Source of the DNA: Lachnospiraceae bacterium
GTDB lineage: Bacteria > Bacillota > Clostridia > Lachnospirales > Lachnospiraceae
Reading direction: 5' to 3'
Length of the DNA: 42,592 nucleotides
Assembly: GCA_009774395.1 (NCBI GenBank)
Contig: VSNQ01000023.1
Location: 1 to 42,592 of the forward strand
How positions within the stretch are numbered: position 1 is the stretch's first letter; each line of letters begins with the position of its first letter. Below are positions 23,210 to 30,141 of the stretch, piece after piece. Under the pieces are notes generated by a model. That model saw only the letters and a program-made list of their open reading frames with translations, did not search any database and had not been told where the DNA came from. Made by a program: the position numbers and the translations under genes.

Positions 23210-23747
23210 GACTGCTAATCCAAGCGTTTCTTTGTATAACAGATGAAAATTTTGAAAGCAACCCACCTTGAGCAGGAACTTGGTTATTTACGACCATTTC
23301 AAGCAGATTGATTATTTGCTTCAAATCTTCCTTATCATCAGAATCGCTTGAATTTATACGTTCCCTTGCTTCTTGGATTGAACTGGTGATATTCATTGTG
23401 ACGACAGATTGCGTACCAATTACTGAATTGCTGGCGTTTCCAATGTTGAATATGTTTGTGGCTTTTGCCTCTGAATTATGCTCGGACATGGTTTTATAAT
23501 ATGCTTTTAAATGGCTTTTTTCACCTTGTATAAAACTGGTGAGCACATCAGAAATAAAAAGTCTTTCATTTGCAGGATTAATAATCCAATCATCGTGTTG
23601 TATATCAGAATCAGGCATAAAAGCTACGTATTTTTTTGAAGTTGATTTTTCATGATTGGGAAAACCTTTCAAATTAGAAACAATAGAACCATTCCTTTCA
23701 ACTTGGTACATAATACCGTTGGTATCAATAAGTGCTTGTATTGGCAT
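23163..23747 (-). CDS. Unrecognised 194-aa phage protein on the opposite strand
   Basis: ATG 23747 follows AAAGGAGAAC. The N-terminal half (MPIQALIDTNGIMYQVERNGSI, FMPDSDIQHDDWIINPANERLFISDV) looks like a beta-rich small barrel. An Asn/Ser/Thr-rich middle (NIFNIGNASNSVIGTQSVVTMNIT) follows, then a helical C-terminus ending in a hydrophobic stretch (WISSPISSIVLNWLI) that could touch the membrane. It is an isolated leftward gene inside the rightward early block, so it is likely an independently expressed moron. Its function is unknown. Confidence 0.65.
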   Translation of the reverse strand: MPIQALIDTNGIMYQVERNGSIVSNLKGFPNHEKSTSKKYVAFMPDSDIQHDDWIINPANERLFISDVLTSFIQGEKSHLKAYYKTMSEHNSEAKATNIFNIGNASNSVIGTQSVVTMNITSSIQEARERINSSDSDDKEDLKQIINLLEMVVNNQVPAQGGLLSKFSSVIQRNAWISSPISSIVLNWLITQVH

Positions 23748-23886
23748 TAATGTTTGTTCTCCTTTCTTCTATACTCGGCTTGGCAGAGCCTGTAAGTACA
23801 GTATAAGAGAAAGTGTGCAAAAATACAATGTGGTAGACAGAATTTGTTTTAAGAAAGGCAAGGAATTAACAGGAAGGGGGTGAGAA

Positions 23887-24264
23887 ATGATGCAGGAATT
23901 TTTAAAACAAAATCAAGAAATATTACAAGCGGCTCAAAAAAGAGCTGGCATTGATTCCGCAAAAGTCCAAAAGACTGCCGTTGACTATATACAAATAGCC
24001 AAAGACAATCAATTGAACTATAACGAACTGTTACAGGTATTTTCACTTGTTAAGGAATCAGTGCTTCAGTCTTTGAATAAATTAGCAATTTCGGATTTGC
24101 CCAATATTATTTCTGAAGCAGCAAAGGAAGCAGTGGACAATCTGGGGTACAAGCCCTTAAAGTCTGACAATATTGAATTAGGCTGTGCCATACCGCTGCC
24201 GGATGGCAGTAAAGGTATTGTTGCTAGGGAAGTGGAAAGTGTTGACAGAAAGAAAATAAACTAG
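23887..24264 (+). CDS. Small phage protein (125 aa)
   Basis: AAGGGGGTGA precedes two adjacent ATG codons at 23887 and 23890. The product is helical (FLKQNQEILQAAQKRAGID, NYNELLQVFSLVKESVLQSLNKL) with a C-terminal strand-rich end (GCAIPLPDGSKGIVAREV). No domain recognised. It restarts the rightward early block. Confidence 0.6.
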   Translation: MMQEFLKQNQEILQAAQKRAGIDSAKVQKTAVDYIQIAKDNQLNYNELLQVFSLVKESVLQSLNKLAISDLPNIISEAAKEAVDNLGYKPLKSDNIELGCAIPLPDGSKGIVAREVESVDRKKIN

Positions 24265-24278
24265 AAGAAAGTCTGGAA

Positions 24279-24395
24279 ATGGGAGAACAACAATATGATT
24301 TTGAGGTAGAAATGTATTGGTATTACCTATTAATTTCAGAATTATTTGTTCTAATAAAATTCACAATTACCGAATGCAACCAGAGAAAGGAGTAG
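24279..24395 (+). CDS. Possible small membrane peptide (38 aa)
   Basis: MGEQQYDFEVEMYWYYLLISEL... reads as a peptide with one hydrophobic helix (YWYYLLISELFVLIKF). The ribosome site is weak (AGAAAG), and the last codons contain the ribosome site of the next gene (GAAAGGAG), which hints at coupling but also could be chance. Listed because it fills the gap neatly. Confidence 0.35.
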   Translation: MGEQQYDFEVEMYWYYLLISELFVLIKFTITECNQRKE

Positions 24396-24398
24396 AGT

Positions 24399-24674
24399 AT
24401 GACTGAACAAAAAACAATTCATTTACATATCAGTATAGCTCCTGATATGTTCCATAACACTGTTGATGACCTCAAGTTGTTTGAAGAACTTGCAATCAAT
24501 CAGGCGAAAGTGGATCTTCAGGACGAGGTTATATTACAGGATCTTGATTTTAAGGGAAAACCTGACCTGTCAAAGTTAAAAGTTGAATATCCCATACCCA
24601 TCGAGCTGCAGGAAAATCGCAGGGTGGACTGCCGTATGCCTATAAGTGTTCCCTATTTGAATGATGTTGATTAA
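24399..24674 (+). CDS. Small phage protein (91 aa)
   Basis: AAAGGAG lies seven bases before ATG 24399. MTEQKTIHLHISIAPDMFHN... is a beta-strand-rich small protein. No family recognised. It is the last gene before a hairpin-bearing gap. Confidence 0.6.
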   Translation: MTEQKTIHLHISIAPDMFHNTVDDLKLFEELAINQAKVDLQDEVILQDLDFKGKPDLSKLKVEYPIPIELQENRRVDCRMPISVPYLNDVD

Positions 24675-24772
24675 TTTTTCGGGAATTGATTTCATTATGT
24701 GGCACCTCCTAGGTGTTGTAACGAAGAATTGAAACAAAATTATTATAATACATTATCGTAACTAAATAAAGC

Positions 24773-24811
24773 AACATTTTTCACTAAAATTAAATTTTAG
24801 TGAAAAATGTT
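24773..24811. repeat. Perfect 18-bp inverted repeat with TAA loop
   Basis: AACATTTTTCACTAAAAT (24773-24790) and ATTTTAGTGAAAAATGTT (24794-24811) are exact complements around TAA. The A/T-rich stem without a T-tail is not a standard terminator. The surrounding gap (24675-24939) otherwise holds only a 23-codon frame (24807-24878, MFVPDETIKVISDALQVDMA...) that may be a relic of a helix-turn-helix gene. Confidence 0.65.
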
Positions 24812-24939
24812 CGTACCAGATGAAACAATTAAAGTTATCAGCGACGCATTGCAAGTTGATATGGCATTGAAAAGATAATGGATTAATGGCTCCTAAGGTA
24901 TTATGAATCTTATCCAGATAGGATAGAAAGAAGGCTAAA

Positions 24940-25140
24940 ATGACATTAGAAAAACTTATGTTAGATGCAGGATTGATTAACGATCATACAGAAATATGGA
25001 TACGAGATAGCGAATTTCAGGTACTTACGCATGGGAACTGGTATCAGGATAATGTGCTGGATTATGCACATTGTGAAATAGAAAGTTTTACATGGCAGAA
25101 TGACAACCATATTTATATTGATTTGAAAAAAGTTTATTAA
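24940..25140 (+). CDS. Small phage protein (66 aa)
   Basis: AGAAAGAAGG lies ahead of ATG 24940. MTLEKLMLDAGLINDHTEIWIRDSEF... continues with a beta-rich end (HIYIDLKKVY). The start MTLEKLM-x-AG and the exact leader AGAAAGAAGGCTAAAATGAC are shared with the next gene, suggesting the two arose by duplication at least of the 5' part. Confidence 0.6.
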   Translation: MTLEKLMLDAGLINDHTEIWIRDSEFQVLTHGNWYQDNVLDYAHCEIESFTWQNDNHIYIDLKKVY

Positions 25141-25176
25141 CTTTAAACGTTTTTCAGTAAAAGAAAGAAGGCTAAA

Positions 25177-25362
25177 ATGACAATGGAAGAAAGACTTGTA
25201 CAGGCAGGCATACAGGTGAACGGGAAATTTGATGTAGACCGCTTTTTTCAAACACTTGCGCGGATTTTATCTTTAAGGGAAAACTTGTCAATTACCGTTA
25301 CAGTACATAAAGATGGCGAAGAAACACAAGATGCAGAATTATTTAAAACACGGGAAGGATAA
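25177..25362 (+). CDS. Small phage protein (61 aa)
   Basis: Same leader as the previous gene (AAAGAAGGCTAAAATGAC). The product MTMEERLVQAGIQVNGKFDVDRFFQTLARILSLRENLSITVTVHKDGE ends with a strand and a short acidic tail. Resembles small proteins of Clostridia phages of unknown role. Confidence 0.6.
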   Translation: MTMEERLVQAGIQVNGKFDVDRFFQTLARILSLRENLSITVTVHKDGEETQDAELFKTREG

Positions 25363-25369
25363 GTAGAAT

Positions 25370-25519
25370 ATGAAAGAAAAATGCATTATATGTCAGAAGA
25401 TATGGCAGGTCAGCAGACTGCAGAGAATACCAAAATCCGGTTATATCTGTCCACGGTGCGACAGGCATGACCGGAAAGAAAAGAACCCCTCATCCATACA
25501 ACAAAAGCAGCATAGATAA
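25370..25519 (+). CDS. Small zinc-finger-like phage protein (49 aa)
   Basis: Starts seven bases after the previous stop. MKEKCIICQKIWQVSRLQRI...GYICPRCDRHDRKEKN has two CxxC pairs about 22 residues apart, a small zinc ribbon. Such short ribbons are frequent in phage early operons. The ribosome site is weak (AAGGATAAG). Confidence 0.55.
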   Translation: MKEKCIICQKIWQVSRLQRIPKSGYICPRCDRHDRKEKNPSSIQQKQHR

Positions 25520-25568
25520 GAGGTTTTACCCAATTAAATTCCGCTGATGCAACAGCGGTTTTGCAAAT

Positions 25569-25630
25569 AGCATCTTGAAAATACAAGATAGGGATAGTAT
25601 ATCACATTTTCTCTGTGTTTTCAAGATGCT
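25569..25630. repeat. 13-bp inverted repeat ahead of the next small gene
   Basis: AGCATCTTGAAAA (25569-25581) is the exact complement of TTTTCAAGATGCT (25618-25630), and an inner CTTG/CAAG pair follows the left arm. The right arm ends two bases before the ribosome site GGAAAGGA of the gene at 25647. It may be an operator or a structure that occludes translation. Confidence 0.55.
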
Positions 25631-25646
25631 GGAAAGGAATTTTTTT

Positions 25647-25856
25647 ATGGTGAATATGCTAGATCAGAAAATATTAAAAATATTGTCCAGCGGCAAAAGT
25701 CTGGACAGATACGAAAGAATACTGCATTGTCTTAACGCTGTGCCGGTAGACAGTAACGAATACGAAGAACAGCCAAAACAGTCCTCCAAAAGAATTAGAT
25801 GCCTTGCATATGGTTTTATAAGCAGCAGGAAAACTATTCTAATTATAAAAGAATAA
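25647..25856 (+). CDS. Small phage protein (69 aa)
   Basis: ATG 25647 is seven bases after GGAAAGGA; upstream in-frame starts have no ribosome site. The product (MVNMLDQKILKILSSGKSLDRYERILHCLN...) is helical then basic. No family recognised. Directly upstream of the recombination gene. Confidence 0.55.
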   Translation: MVNMLDQKILKILSSGKSLDRYERILHCLNAVPVDSNEYEEQPKQSSKRIRCLAYGFISSRKTILIIKE

Positions 25857-25868
25857 GGGGGGATTATT

Positions 25869-26522
25869 ATGGACAATGAAAAAATCCCTATGATTTATGG
25901 TGCTATATGCGGGGTTATGGAAAGTATCGGCGCTGTTGGCAAGAATGATGTAAACAAGCAGCAGGGATTCAAATATCGTAGCATTGAAGCAGTGATGAAT
26001 GCCCTGAATCCTGCTTTGGTTAAGAATAATATATTCTGCACGCCGGAAGTCCTTGAGCAGCACAGAGAAGAACGCACAACTGCAAAGGGTGCTACACTAA
26101 TATATTCCGTCTGCCGTATAAGATACAGATTTTATGCGGTGGATGGCTCATTTGTGGATGCGGTTGTTGTCGGTGAAGGCATGGACAGCGGGGACAAAGC
26201 GACAAACAAAGCAATGGCAGCAGCGTTTAAGTATGCCTGTTTCCAGACATTTTGCATCCCTACAGAAAATCTTATGGACGATCCAGACGCTGTGACACCA
26301 GATGCAAATATTCCAAAGAATGAAAATAGGAATCAGCCTCCGCAGGCAGATACGGAGAGGCAGAACCTTATGAATGAATTGGAATTTGAATGTATGCGTA
26401 CAGGATATACCAGCATAGCTGTTGCGAAAACATACAAAGTAGAACGGCTTGATCATCTGTCGAAAGAACAGCTAAGGGACTGCATAAATAAAATGAAAAT
26501 GCTGCGTGATAGGGCATCATAA
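25869..26522 (+). CDS. ERF-family single-strand annealing protein
   Basis: 217 aa, start after AAGGGGGG. MIYGAICGVMESIGAVGKNDVNKQQGFKYRSIEAVMNALNPALVKNNIFCTPEV and GATLIYSVCRIRYRFYAVDGSFVDAVVVGEGMDSGDKATNKAMAAAFKYACFQTFCIPTE carry the ERF superfamily pattern (G-E-x-x-D-x-GDKATNKA-x-x-x-A-x-KYA). Proteins of this family bind single-stranded DNA and anneal complementary strands for phage recombination and replication. An unstructured linker and a small helical end domain follow. It heads the replication block with the DUF4373 and primase-helicase genes. Confidence 0.9.
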   Translation: MDNEKIPMIYGAICGVMESIGAVGKNDVNKQQGFKYRSIEAVMNALNPALVKNNIFCTPEVLEQHREERTTAKGATLIYSVCRIRYRFYAVDGSFVDAVVVGEGMDSGDKATNKAMAAAFKYACFQTFCIPTENLMDDPDAVTPDANIPKNENRNQPPQADTERQNLMNELEFECMRTGYTSIAVAKTYKVERLDHLSKEQLRDCINKMKMLRDRAS

Positions 26523-26575
26523 CGTAAATGCTGGAAGGCAGCAGGAGTAAAATTTTGATTAAGGAGATTTAACAG

Positions 26576-27514
26576 ATGGCACGTCCAAAACAGGACGGAT
26601 TATTCTATTTTTCGTTTGATACGGATTTCTTTTATGCAGATAAACGGATTAAACGGCTTCAGTCTAAATTTGGAAATGATGGACTGATATTTTACATCTA
26701 TATGCTGACAGAAATCTATCGTAATGGATATTACATAAGTTGGAACGAGGAATCAGCGGAAGATGCCGCAGCAGACCTTGGTTTCAAGGAAGGGTTTATA
26801 GAGCAGGTTTTGGCATACTTGCGTGGTCGGTCACTACTCATGATGAGCAAACTGTCTACGGGGGGCACTACCATTACTTCACCGGGAATACAGAAACGTT
26901 ATCAGGAGGCGAAAAAAGGCTGTAAAAGACAGATTGAAGTTGATTCTGAAATCTGGCTTTTGAGCGAAGAGGAAACGGCATCTTGTATTAAAGTTACGCA
27001 TAACTCAAGTAATTCCGAGAAAAACCAGAGTAATTCCGAGAAAAACCAGAGTAATTCCGAGAAAAAACCTATAAAAGAAAGTAAAGTAAAAGAAAATAAA
27101 GTAAAGGAAATAAGGAATACTGCGTATTCTTGTCCAGAGCCGGAAAAACCGCCTCAGGACAGCAGCATCCAAATACCATTGAATGACAATTCATTTTATG
27201 TGGTTCCATTGGAAAAAATAGATGAATGGAAAGATGCATTTCCCGCAGTTGATATTGAATGCCAGTTAAAAAGAATGGCTGCATGGTGCAATGCGAATCC
27301 AAAACGCAGAAAAACAAAAAAAGGAGTACAGCGTTTTATTGTAAATTGGCTGTCAGATAATCAGGACAAGGGTGGAAGGTTTTACTCTGGAAACAGCAGG
27401 GTAATTGTTCATCAAGATAAAAAATCCGATTCAAAAGGGGAATTGGAGTCAAAAGAGAATTTAATAGATGATGAAGAATGGTGGAGGTATGGACCTAACG
27501 CTTTGGAGGAATAA
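26576..27514 (+). CDS. DUF4373 (Lin1244/Lin1753-like) phage replication protein
   Basis: 312 aa after AAGGAGATTTAAC. MARPKQDGLFYFSFDTDFFYADKRIKRLQSKFGNDGLIFYIYMLTEIYRNGYYISWNEE is the Lin1244/Lin1753-like N-terminal domain, a winged-helix DNA-binding module of phage replication initiators of DnaD type. The linker at about 145-175 has three exact 21-base repeats (27008-27070, SNSEKNQ) followed by Lys-rich KESKVKENKVKE. The C-terminal part (VDIECQLKRMAAWCNANPKRRKTKKGVQRFIVNWL) resembles the end domain that in such initiators contacts the helicase. It ends two bases before the helicase gene, so they are coupled. Confidence 0.85.
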   Translation: MARPKQDGLFYFSFDTDFFYADKRIKRLQSKFGNDGLIFYIYMLTEIYRNGYYISWNEESAEDAAADLGFKEGFIEQVLAYLRGRSLLMMSKLSTGGTTITSPGIQKRYQEAKKGCKRQIEVDSEIWLLSEEETASCIKVTHNSSNSEKNQSNSEKNQSNSEKKPIKESKVKENKVKEIRNTAYSCPEPEKPPQDSSIQIPLNDNSFYVVPLEKIDEWKDAFPAVDIECQLKRMAAWCNANPKRRKTKKGVQRFIVNWLSDNQDKGGRFYSGNSRVIVHQDKKSDSKGELESKENLIDDEEWWRYGPNALEE

Positions 27515-27516
27515 GG

Positions 27517-29331
27517 ATGTATGAATTTAAGGAGAGTGATGCATTCGAGTTTGCAAGATTTGTCCATGCACAGACACGAGAGCATAACGGGGAACTATTT
27601 TTCAAACTGTGCCCATACTGTAACCCAGCGCCTACAAGAGATAATCTTAATACTTTTTCCATAAACCTAAAAACAGGGCAGTTTAAATGCCTGCGTGCAT
27701 CCTGCGGCGTAACAGGGAATCTTATCACGCTGTCGAAAGATTTTGATTTTTCGCTTGGAAATGATGTAGATGAATATTACCGTCCGCGTCGGCAGTTTCG
27801 CAGGCTGAACAAGCCCAAAAAGGCAATTGAGCCGAAATCGGAAGCAGTGAAATATCTTATCTCACGCGGAATATCCGAAAAGGTTACTAAAAAATATCAA
27901 ATAACCGTACAGACGAAAAACCCCAATATTCTAGTATTTCCGTTCTATGACGAAAAAGGGGAAATGCAGTTTGTGAAATATCGCAAGACTGATTTTGACA
28001 AGGAAAAAGACAAGAATAAAGAATGGTGTGAAGCGGACTGCAAACCAATTTTGTTTGGAATGGTGCAGTGCAATAACAAATTTGACCAACTGATTATTAC
28101 AGAAGGACAGATTGATAGTCTTTCCGTAGCAGAAGCAGGGATTGACAATGCTGTTTCGGTTCCAACCGGTGCAAAAGGTTTTACGTGGGTACCATATTGC
28201 TGGGATTGGCTGAATAAGTTCCAAGAAGTGATTGTATTCGGCGATTATGAAAAAGGCAGCATTACACTGTTGAAAGAATTGTCCAGCCGTTTGAAATGTA
28301 CGGTAAAGCATATTAGAGAGGAAGATTACAGAGATTGTAAAGATGCAAACGATATTCTTAGAAAATATGGAACCGGTTATTTAAGGGAGTGCATAGAGAA
28401 TGCTGTAATTGTTCCGATCCGTAAAGTGATAGACTTGGCGGATGTTGAAAATGTCAACGTTTTTGAACTGCCTAAGCTGCGGACAGGGATAAACCAGCTT
28501 GACAGACTTCTTTACGGCGGACTGCCGTTTGGCGGTGTGGTTCTGTTATCAGGCAAGCCGGGTGAAGGAAAATCGACGCTTGCGAGTCAGATTTTAATTA
28601 ATGCGATATATCAAAATTTTAAATGTTTCGCATACAGCGGAGAACTGCCAAATTATCAGTTTCGTTCGTGGATTGATTTTCAGATTGCTGGGGGATACCA
28701 CATAACCGGTTATCAAAACAAATGGGGCGATAATAATTATATTGTGTCCGACACGAACAGGCAGCTTATTGCAGACTGGTATCGGGGCAAATGCTATCTG
28801 TATGATAATCGAATTATTGATAATGACGAAAAGGATAATCTGTTGGAGATTACAGAGAATGCAGTTATGCAGTATGGGACAAAGGTAATCCTGCTCGACA
28901 ACTTAATGACAGCATTGGATTTAGATGTGTCAGGCGGATATGATAAATACGATAGACAAAGCCTGTTTGTTAAGAAATTGGCACGACTGGCATTGAAACA
29001 TAATGTGCTGGTTCTTCTGGTTGCCCATAAGCGGAAAAATAATTTTTCTTCAAATGAGAATGACGAAATCAGCGGAAGCGGTGATATATCAAACCTTGCA
29101 TCTGTAACGATATCCTACGAAAAAGGAAAAGAATTGAAACCAAGCCAAAGACTGCTTAAAGTTTCAAAAAACCGCCTATTTGGCAGAACGCAGCCAGAGG
29201 GATATATTCTTGATTATGATGAAAAAAGTAAGCGAATATACGGTGTGGATGATGATTTGTATTTTGATTATGGATGGAATACCGTAAATTATGGATTCGT
29301 TGATTATGATGCTGAAACCCCGTTTAATTGA
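27517..29331 (+). CDS. Fused CHC2 zinc - TOPRIM - DnaB-like primase-helicase
   Basis: 604 aa. A zinc site uses Cys32, Cys35, Cys58 and Cys63 (LCPYC...KCLRASC). The TOPRIM part has IITEGQIDSLSVAEAG (about 192) and IVFGDYEKGS (about 238). A RecA-like motor follows with Walker A LLSGKPGEGKST (about 343-354), Walker B VILLDNLMTALD (about 455) and LVLLVAHKRK. This T7 gp4-like organisation makes primers and unwinds DNA at the phage fork. The glycine ahead of the start is from the previous gene's stop; the ribosome site is AAGG in its end. All key motifs are present. Confidence 0.92.
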   Translation: MYEFKESDAFEFARFVHAQTREHNGELFFKLCPYCNPAPTRDNLNTFSINLKTGQFKCLRASCGVTGNLITLSKDFDFSLGNDVDEYYRPRRQFRRLNKPKKAIEPKSEAVKYLISRGISEKVTKKYQITVQTKNPNILVFPFYDEKGEMQFVKYRKTDFDKEKDKNKEWCEADCKPILFGMVQCNNKFDQLIITEGQIDSLSVAEAGIDNAVSVPTGAKGFTWVPYCWDWLNKFQEVIVFGDYEKGSITLLKELSSRLKCTVKHIREEDYRDCKDANDILRKYGTGYLRECIENAVIVPIRKVIDLADVENVNVFELPKLRTGINQLDRLLYGGLPFGGVVLLSGKPGEGKSTLASQILINAIYQNFKCFAYSGELPNYQFRSWIDFQIAGGYHITGYQNKWGDNNYIVSDTNRQLIADWYRGKCYLYDNRIIDNDEKDNLLEITENAVMQYGTKVILLDNLMTALDLDVSGGYDKYDRQSLFVKKLARLALKHNVLVLLVAHKRKNNFSSNENDEISGSGDISNLASVTISYEKGKELKPSQRLLKVSKNRLFGRTQPEGYILDYDEKSKRIYGVDDDLYFDYGWNTVNYGFVDYDAETPFN

Positions 29332-29355
29332 TAACTGAAATTGAAAGGGAACGAT

Positions 29356-29595
29356 ATGGACAAAAAAATAGATGAGAAATCAAAGCAGATGCATGAAAAA
29401 ATTAAAGATATTCAAAATACCATATGGATAATATTTAGGGAATTTGAAGAAACGCATGATATGGAAAAATATAATCAACGTGCAGCAGAACTTGTACATA
29501 AGTACAAAGAAGATGAACTGTGCATATTTTGTCAAAATTTATTGCTTACATGGGCACCGATAATTAAACGTTTTTTTGATAATTGGAAATCATAA
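29356..29595 (+). CDS. Small phage protein (79 aa)
   Basis: ATG 29356 follows GAAAGGGAAC; an in-frame TTG at 29341 is part of that ribosome site. MDKKIDEKSKQMHEKIKDIQNTIWIIFREFEETHDMEKYNQRAAEL then CIFCQNLLLTW: all-helical, with a CxxC pair. No family recognised. Confidence 0.6.
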   Translation: MDKKIDEKSKQMHEKIKDIQNTIWIIFREFEETHDMEKYNQRAAELVHKYKEDELCIFCQNLLLTWAPIIKRFFDNWKS

Positions 29596-29607
29596 TATTT
29601 TTGCTGA

Positions 29608-30141
29608 ATGGCAGAGAAAGGAGAAAATATGTTTGATATTTTTGGTGAAATGGAATCTGCGGAGGAACTCAACAAGACCGCAGAAGGATTAAAAAATGAG
29701 GGAGATAAAGAAAACCTTTACAAGCTTGCGGATGAAAACGGCATTGACCGCGCCGAAGCAGATTTATACTTTGAGGGAATGACAGATGCTTTTTGCGATG
29801 TCGCAACCGCTGCGATTGGCAAAATCGAAGTGGAGGCAACGCAGTTGAACCCCGTGGAGATTATAGCAGACTGGACGGAGTACATAAAAGTGTCATGCTT
29901 AGAGGACGAGGAACTTGCGCGGGCAGTGCGCAGAAAGGGAAAGAGTTTCAAAGCGTGTATAGGGAGTATCCTAAAGTGGTCGTTTCAAGCTCGCTATAAG
30001 GTAGACAAGGATATTGTGAAAGCAGCCGGCTTGGATACAGACAGAAGAATGAAATCTATCGAAATGGGCATTCCCGGAATGGGACGCGCCAAGAAGCTGA
30101 TACGCGCATATTATTTGGAATCAGAGGAGGGGACAAGATGA
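29608..30141 (+). CDS. Phage protein found beside PcfJ-like genes (177 aa)
   Basis: Starts at 29608 or at the better-placed ATG 29629 (MFDIFGEMESAEELN, after GAAAGGAG). The sequence is helical and acidic, then has RRKGKSFKACIGSILKWSFQARYKVDKDIVKAAGLD and a C-terminal GIPGMGRAKKLIRAYYLE, a recurrent pattern in Clostridia prophages directly ahead of PcfJ-like genes. In conjugative plasmids PcfJ is paired with PcfK, so this protein occupies the PcfK place, but I see no clear PcfK sequence signature. It overlaps the next gene by ATGA. Function unknown. Confidence 0.7.
   Translation: MAEKGENMFDIFGEMESAEELNKTAEGLKNEGDKENLYKLADENGIDRAEADLYFEGMTDAFCDVATAAIGKIEVEATQLNPVEIIADWTEYIKVSCLEDEELARAVRRKGKSFKACIGSILKWSFQARYKVDKDIVKAAGLDTDRRMKSIEMGIPGMGRAKKLIRAYYLESEEGTR

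Noticed and set aside
24807..24878. 23-codon frame MFVPDETIKVISDALQVDMA as a gene
   Set aside because: No ribosome site and its start lies inside the hairpin arm; treated as a possible relic, not a gene.
27008..27070. Short tandem repeats resembling a small CRISPR array
   Set aside because: The units are contiguous with no spacers and lie in frame inside a protein linker; no cas genes are present.
29608..30141. Possible anti-CRISPR (AcrIIA9/PcfK-like) because of position before a PcfJ-like gene
   Set aside because: I could not see a PcfK or AcrIIA9 sequence signature; position alone is not enough.
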